Shown: piece after piece, positions 60,938 to 64,000 of the stretch
Position numbering within the stretch: position 1 is the stretch's first letter
Layout: each line of letters opens with the position of its first letter
Notes under the pieces: generated by a model
Told to the model about the DNA's origin: nothing
Seen by the model: only the letters and a program-made list of their open reading frames with translations
Databases searched by the model: none
Program-made: the position numbers and the translations under genes
Origin: Marivirga tractuosa DSM 4126
GTDB taxonomy: Bacteria; Bacteroidota; Bacteroidia; Cytophagales; Cyclobacteriaceae
Assembly: GCF_000183425.1 (NCBI RefSeq)
Contig: NC_014759.1
Location: 2,821,001-2,885,000 of the forward strand
DNA: 64,000 bases
Direction of reading: 5' to 3'

Positions 60938-62416
60938 TTATTGCCAGCCCATTCCATAGTATTCTTTTGTACCGTCAGGATACATTCCTTCTATTAAAAC
61001 ACCACCTTGTACGCCTTGTAGGGTGGATATTAATTGTTCTGTATTTTTTATGGCTACTTTGTCGACTGCGGTGACAATGAAGCCTTCTTTAATACCAATT
61101 TCCTTCCATTTTCCATCTTGGATTTCCACTACTTTAGAACCCCCGGAGATATCCAATGCTTCCATTTCATCTTCGGTTAAGTCTTCAAAAGTTGCTCCAC
61201 CTAGCTTTTGGGTAGTATTGGCTTTTACTACTTCGGTGGTATTAGTTAAGCTTTTTAATTCTACTGATGCTGTTTTTTTCTTGCCATTTCTTAGGAATGT
61301 CACTTCTACAACTTCCCCAGGGCTGAATCTTGCAATTTGCTCTTGCAATTCGGCTACATTGGAAACATCCTTTTCATTAATTTTAATGATGATATCTGCT
61401 TCTTTCATACCAGCTTCATCAGCGGCACTGCCGGGAATGGTACCTGCTACGAAGATTCCTGAATTAGTAGTAAATTCACGCCCTTCTAAATTGGGGTCAT
61501 TCAAATCGGCAATATTTACTCCTAATACAGCTCTTTGAACAACACCATACTCTTTTAAATCATTGACTACTTTTTTAACTAAGATAGATGGCACCGCAAA
61601 GGAATATCCTGCATAGCTTCCCGTTGGTGTTGCAATGGCCGTGTTGACACCAATTAATTTTCCAGATAAATTAACTAAAGCACCACCGCTATTTCCAGGA
61701 TTAACAGCTGCATCTGTCTGTATAAATGACTCAATGCCATATCGGTTTTGTCCGTTTAATATATTGATACTCCTCGCTTTGGCGCTCACAATTCCCGCAG
61801 TAACGGTAGAAGTTAAATTAAATGGATTTCCAACGGCTAATACCCATTCGCCAATTTTTGCATTATCAGAATTACCAAATTCTACAAAGCTTAAATCCTT
61901 TTCGTTTATTTTTAATAATGCAATATCTGTATTTGGATCTGCTCCAATTACTTTAGCAGTATAGCTTCTATTATCATGCAAGACCACTTCTAGTTTAGAT
62001 GCGTTTTCTACTACATGATTATTAGTGACAATGTATCCGTCAGGCGAGATAATAACACCGGAGCCTGAGGATTGCCCTTTTCTAGGTTGTGACCCTCCGC
62101 CACCGTGAAATTCTCTAAAATATTTTTCAAAAGGTGACATGCCTCTTGGCATATCTCTTTCTACCTCTGCTTTTATATGAACTACTCCTTTGGTTACTTG
62201 CTCAGCAGCATAAATAAAATTAATCCCTTCTGGCACATTATATTCTGTTTCATCTAAGAAACTTGAGAATCGAGCATTTTTGGATTGAATTTCATCAAAA
62301 TTTTGCTTGTCTGTTGCTGATGGATTTGGATTAAAATATATGTAGCCACCAACTGAAATTAACGCACTTAATATGGATGCGAAAATAATTCCTATAAAAA
62401 ATTGTCTCTTGTCCAT
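60938..62416 (-). CDS. Do/HtrA-family serine protease
   Basis: A 492-residue envelope protease of the DegP/HtrA family. An N-terminal signal anchor (about 7-28) is followed by a trypsin-like domain with triad H134 (TNNHVV), D164 (NTDIALL) and S243 (NPGNSGGAL), then two PDZ domains (about 285-380 and 400-490). It degrades or refolds damaged envelope proteins. The Gly/Ser/Arg-rich loop at about 104-118 matches the LA loop. It lies upstream of (same strand as) the ALDH gene but has its own terminator. Confidence 0.95.
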   Translation of the reverse strand: MDKRQFFIGIIFASILSALISVGGYIYFNPNPSATDKQNFDEIQSKNARFSSFLDETEYNVPEGINFIYAAEQVTKGVVHIKAEVERDMPRGMSPFEKYFREFHGGGGSQPRKGQSSGSGVIISPDGYIVTNNHVVENASKLEVVLHDNRSYTAKVIGADPNTDIALLKINEKDLSFVEFGNSDNAKIGEWVLAVGNPFNLTSTVTAGIVSAKARSINILNGQNRYGIESFIQTDAAVNPGNSGGALVNLSGKLIGVNTAIATPTGSYAGYSFAVPSILVKKVVNDLKEYGVVQRAVLGVNIADLNDPNLEGREFTTNSGIFVAGTIPGSAADEAGMKEADIIIKINEKDVSNVAELQEQIARFSPGEVVEVTFLRNGKKKTASVELKSLTNTTEVVKANTTQKLGGATFEDLTEDEMEALDISGGSKVVEIQDGKWKEIGIKEGFIVTAVDKVAIKNTEQLISTLQGVQGGVLIEGMYPDGTKEYYGMGWQ

Positions 62417-62494
62417 CTCTTATTCTTTTAAATTTTCTATACTCAAACGCAGAATAAACGCTACTGTTCTAAGGCTTATTGTCAAAACATAGAA

Positions 62495-62516
62495 AAAGGG
62501 GCCACTTAGCCCCTTT
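62495..62516 (-). terminator. Intrinsic terminator of hsp20
   Basis: AAAGGGGC (62495-62502) pairs with GCCCCTTT (62509-62516) around a 6 nt loop, with TTTTTC on the minus strand. Confidence 0.85.
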
Positions 62517-62537
62517 CAATAATTCTGCCTTTAAGGA

Positions 62538-62978
62538 TTACTTAATTTGAATTGTTCTTTTCAATTCTTTTTGCTCATCTTTCGGAATCACAATATTCAA
62601 TATCCCATCTTGATAAGAAGCTTCAATTTTATCTTCTTTAATATTATCAGGTAGATGGAATGTTCTTGAAAATGAACCATATTGTGTTTCTACCGAGTGA
62701 TAATTTTTTTCATCTTTTTTCTCCTCAAATTTTCTTTCACCTGATATTGTGATTGCACCATCGCTCATATCGATGTTAAAATCAGATTTTTTCATACCTG
62801 GTGCAGCTACTGATATTTCAAAAGCTTTTTTGCTTTCTGCAATATCAACTTGAGGAGCAAAGTGCTGCATCTCTTTACCGATTCCGTTGAAGGATTCGTT
62901 AAAGAATCTGTCAAGTAAGCTTGAAAAACTCTTGTTTTCAGTACTTGGTAAACTTGGGTTATACTTTATAAGTGTCAT
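62538..62978 (-). CDS. Hsp20/alpha-crystallin small heat-shock protein
   Basis: A 146-residue ATP-independent chaperone that holds unfolding proteins. The alpha-crystallin domain starts at about residue 40 (APQVDIAESKKAFEISVAAPG), the ...YQDGILNIVIPK block has the conserved A-x-(n)-G-I-L signature, and a short tail ends in the I-x-I anchor (RTIQIK). The ATG at 62978 is preferred over one nine codons earlier. It lies beside htrA, a common stress-gene neighbourhood, but with its own terminator. Confidence 0.94.
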   Translation of the reverse strand: MTLIKYNPSLPSTENKSFSSLLDRFFNESFNGIGKEMQHFAPQVDIAESKKAFEISVAAPGMKKSDFNIDMSDGAITISGERKFEEKKDEKNYHSVETQYGSFSRTFHLPDNIKEDKIEASYQDGILNIVIPKDEQKELKRTIQIK

Positions 62979-63196
62979 AGCTTTTATTGTTTTAAGGTTT
63001 AACATTAAATTCTATCAACACTATAGAAAAATCTGTACCAATTCAATTTTAGCTCAAAAACAAGTCATAATGGCACAATTCTAATAATCAACATTAATAT
63101 TATATGACAAAATGACCGTATTGCAAGAATTTTGGATTTAAGGAGCTGACAAAAAACGTCATGAGAAATAATTTTTATTTTTTTTGAAAGAAGTGT

Positions 63197-63227
63197 TTGG
63201 AAATAATAAAAGAGGCTTGCATATTTG
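63197..63227 (+). promoter_or_regulatory. Putative promoter of tRNA-Asn
   Basis: TTG at 63197-63199, 20 bp, then CATATTTG at 63220-63227 (one mismatch to TAnnTTTG). It is 19 bp before the tRNA. Confidence 0.4.
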
Positions 63228-63246
63228 CATTCCCAAACGGAAAAAT

Positions 63247-63320
63247 TCCTCTTTAGCTCAGCTGGTTAGAGCATTTGACTGTTAATCAAAGGGTCCTTGG
63301 TTCGAGTCCAAGAAGAGGAG
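63247..63320 (+). tRNA. tRNA-Asn (GTT anticodon)
   Basis: The cloverleaf can be drawn by hand. The acceptor stem TCCTCTT pairs with AAGAGGA, and the D-arm is AGCTCAGCTGGTTAGAGC. The anticodon arm TTTGA-CTGTTAA-TCAAA has anticodon GTT at 63281-63283, and the T-arm is CTTGG-TTCGAGT-CCAAG. G63320 is the discriminator. CCA is not encoded (CAA follows). Confidence 0.96.
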
Positions 63321-63321
63321 C

Positions 63322-63351
63322 AAAGCCTTGCAGAGATGTAAGGCTTTTTTT
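63322..63351 (+). terminator. Intrinsic terminator after tRNA-Asn
   Basis: AAAGCCTT (63322-63329) pairs with AAGGCTTT (63340-63347), and seven T end the tRNA transcript. Confidence 0.88.
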
Positions 63352-63414
63352 ATGCTTAATTTTTTGAATAGGTCTACACATTAATTACTAATAAGCCCCA
63401 ATTTGCTTTGAGAC

Positions 63415-63447
63415 AAAAAAGGTGAACCAACTCTGATTTGATTCACC
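63415..63447 (-). terminator. Intrinsic terminator of cysS
   Basis: Arms GGTGAA (63421-63426) and TTCACC (63442-63447). On the minus strand the hairpin is followed by six T (63415-63420). Confidence 0.75.
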
Positions 63448-63483
63448 CATTTATTTATAATTGATAATACAATATATCAGGAC

Positions 63484-64000
63484 CTATTCCTCATACCCCC
63501 AGTCAACTCCAGTCTTTAAATCTTTAATGATTAATTTATTTGATTTTAGAATTGTCCTTATTTCATCAACTTGATCATAATTCTTTTCAGCTTTTGCCTT
63601 TTTATAAAATTCAAGCAAGGCATCAATTATTGGATCCACTTCAGTAGGTGTTTCTTCTTTTAAGCCCAAAATTTCTACCATAAAGGTTTGGTAGGTGTTG
63701 GAAAGATTTTCAAAAGCATCTTGTCCAATTTCACCAAATTTTAACTGACCCGTATGCAGTGAATTAATCTTCTTCAATAATTCGAAAAGCTGAGCAATGG
63801 TTTTAGCTGTATTGAAATCATCATTCATAGATTTGTAGCAGCCTTCGCATGCTTGCTCTATCTGGCTGATGGCTTTTTCATTTTTCCTGCCATCATCATT
63901 TTTGAAAACCAGGCTTTTGATAATTTTTAGACCATTTGCCAATCGCCTATAGCCTTTTTGTGCTGCCTTCAAAGCTTCATTGCTAAAATCCAATGTGCTG
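63484..64000 (-). CDS. cysS: Cysteine-tRNA ligase, C-terminal part (5' end outside window)
   Basis: The last 171 codons of cysteinyl-tRNA synthetase; the frame continues past the right edge (first residues STLDFSNEALKAAQKGYRRL). Visible parts are the helical linker LDFSNEALKAAQKGYRRLANGL, MNDDFNTAKTIAQLFELLKKIN of the DALR-like anticodon region, and the C-terminal VDEIRTILKSNKLIIKDLKTGVDWGYEE. The catalytic HIGH and KMSKS regions lie outside the window. A terminator follows. Confidence 0.95.
   Translation of the reverse strand, partial: STLDFSNEALKAAQKGYRRLANGLKIIKSLVFKNDDGRKNEKAISQIEQACEGCYKSMNDDFNTAKTIAQLFELLKKINSLHTGQLKFGEIGQDAFENLSNTYQTFMVEILGLKEETPTEVDPIIDALLEFYKKAKAEKNYDQVDEIRTILKSNKLIIKDLKTGVDWGYEE

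Noticed and set aside
63247..63320. tRNA-Asn as an integration site
   Set aside because: The downstream sequence is an ordinary terminator followed by cysS; no repeat of the tRNA 3' end is visible.

Overview
The window is AT-rich, densely coded chromosomal DNA of a member of the Bacteroidota, most likely an aerobic, probably marine member of the order Cytophagales. The evidence is a MurF-alanine racemase fusion, a rpsU-xerC-hpf block with an unusually strong Shine-Dalgarno only in front of rpsU, TAnnTTTG-type -7 promoter elements, a type IX secretion C-terminal signal, a SusC-style TonB receptor with a carboxypeptidase-like N-terminal domain, DUF4856/imelysin/HTTM genes, an ECF-FecR pair and many lipoproteins. 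A genus such as Marivirga is a guess. I see no rRNA, prophage, insertion sequence or CRISPR array. Both edges cut genes: a ParA-type ATPase on the left and cysS on the right.

Layout. 1-4.1 kb: ParA-like ATPase, nitroreductase, pheS, 3-hydroxyacyl-CoA dehydrogenase and a lipoprotein with a degenerate Rieske fold, separated by two repeat-filled spacers (1.28-1.76 and 4.1-4.6 kb). 4.6-10.9 kb: dGTPase, a Brp/Blh carotene dioxygenase, a GreA-like factor, a threonine dehydratase, a secreted esterase-like lipoprotein and a single-domain receiver. 10.8-16.1 kb, all minus strand: an unknown exported protein, FecR anti-sigma, ECF sigma, a c-type heme lipoprotein, a HAMP-GAF-PAS transducer and a YfiR protein. 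16.4-24.9 kb: prfA with a beta-helix lipoprotein, acyl-CoA dehydrogenase, a large T9SS cargo protein, rpsU, xerC and hpf.

25-33.6 kb: a TPR protein and a polytopic membrane protein converge on a compact minus-strand operon (DUF4856, imelysin, HTTM, TonB receptor) headed by three Fur-box-like inverted repeats. This reads as a metal (probably iron) acquisition unit. 34-44.6 kb: fumC, a coiled-coil SPOR-like protein, murF-alr, a pair of small unknown genes, an endonuclease/phosphatase-family protein, an ABC exporter pair, and a membrane GAF protein paralogous to the one at 13.6 kb. 44.8-48.2 kb: YceI, a porin-like barrel, a second divergent YceI, then a DUF2975/HTH pair.

48.3-52.6 kb: sulfate activation (cysQ, cysC, cysD, cysN), with a four-helix-bundle gene inserted between cysD and cysN. 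52.7-64 kb: recX, a class V aminotransferase-like enzyme, a six-hairpin glycosidase lipoprotein, an unknown all-helical protein, a second receiver, ALDH7-type dehydrogenase, HtrA protease, Hsp20, tRNA-Asn and the 3' part of cysS.

The best candidate for an undescribed system is the YfiR / HAMP-GAF-PAS / heme-c lipoprotein operon at 12.9-16.1 kb. It has the parts plan of the Pseudomonas YfiBNR redox switch, but with a heme lipoprotein in place of YfiB and a transducer that lacks GGDEF, kinase and MCP output. The strong rpsU ribosome binding site, the triple operator of the metal operon and the intergenic repeat families are also worth a second look.
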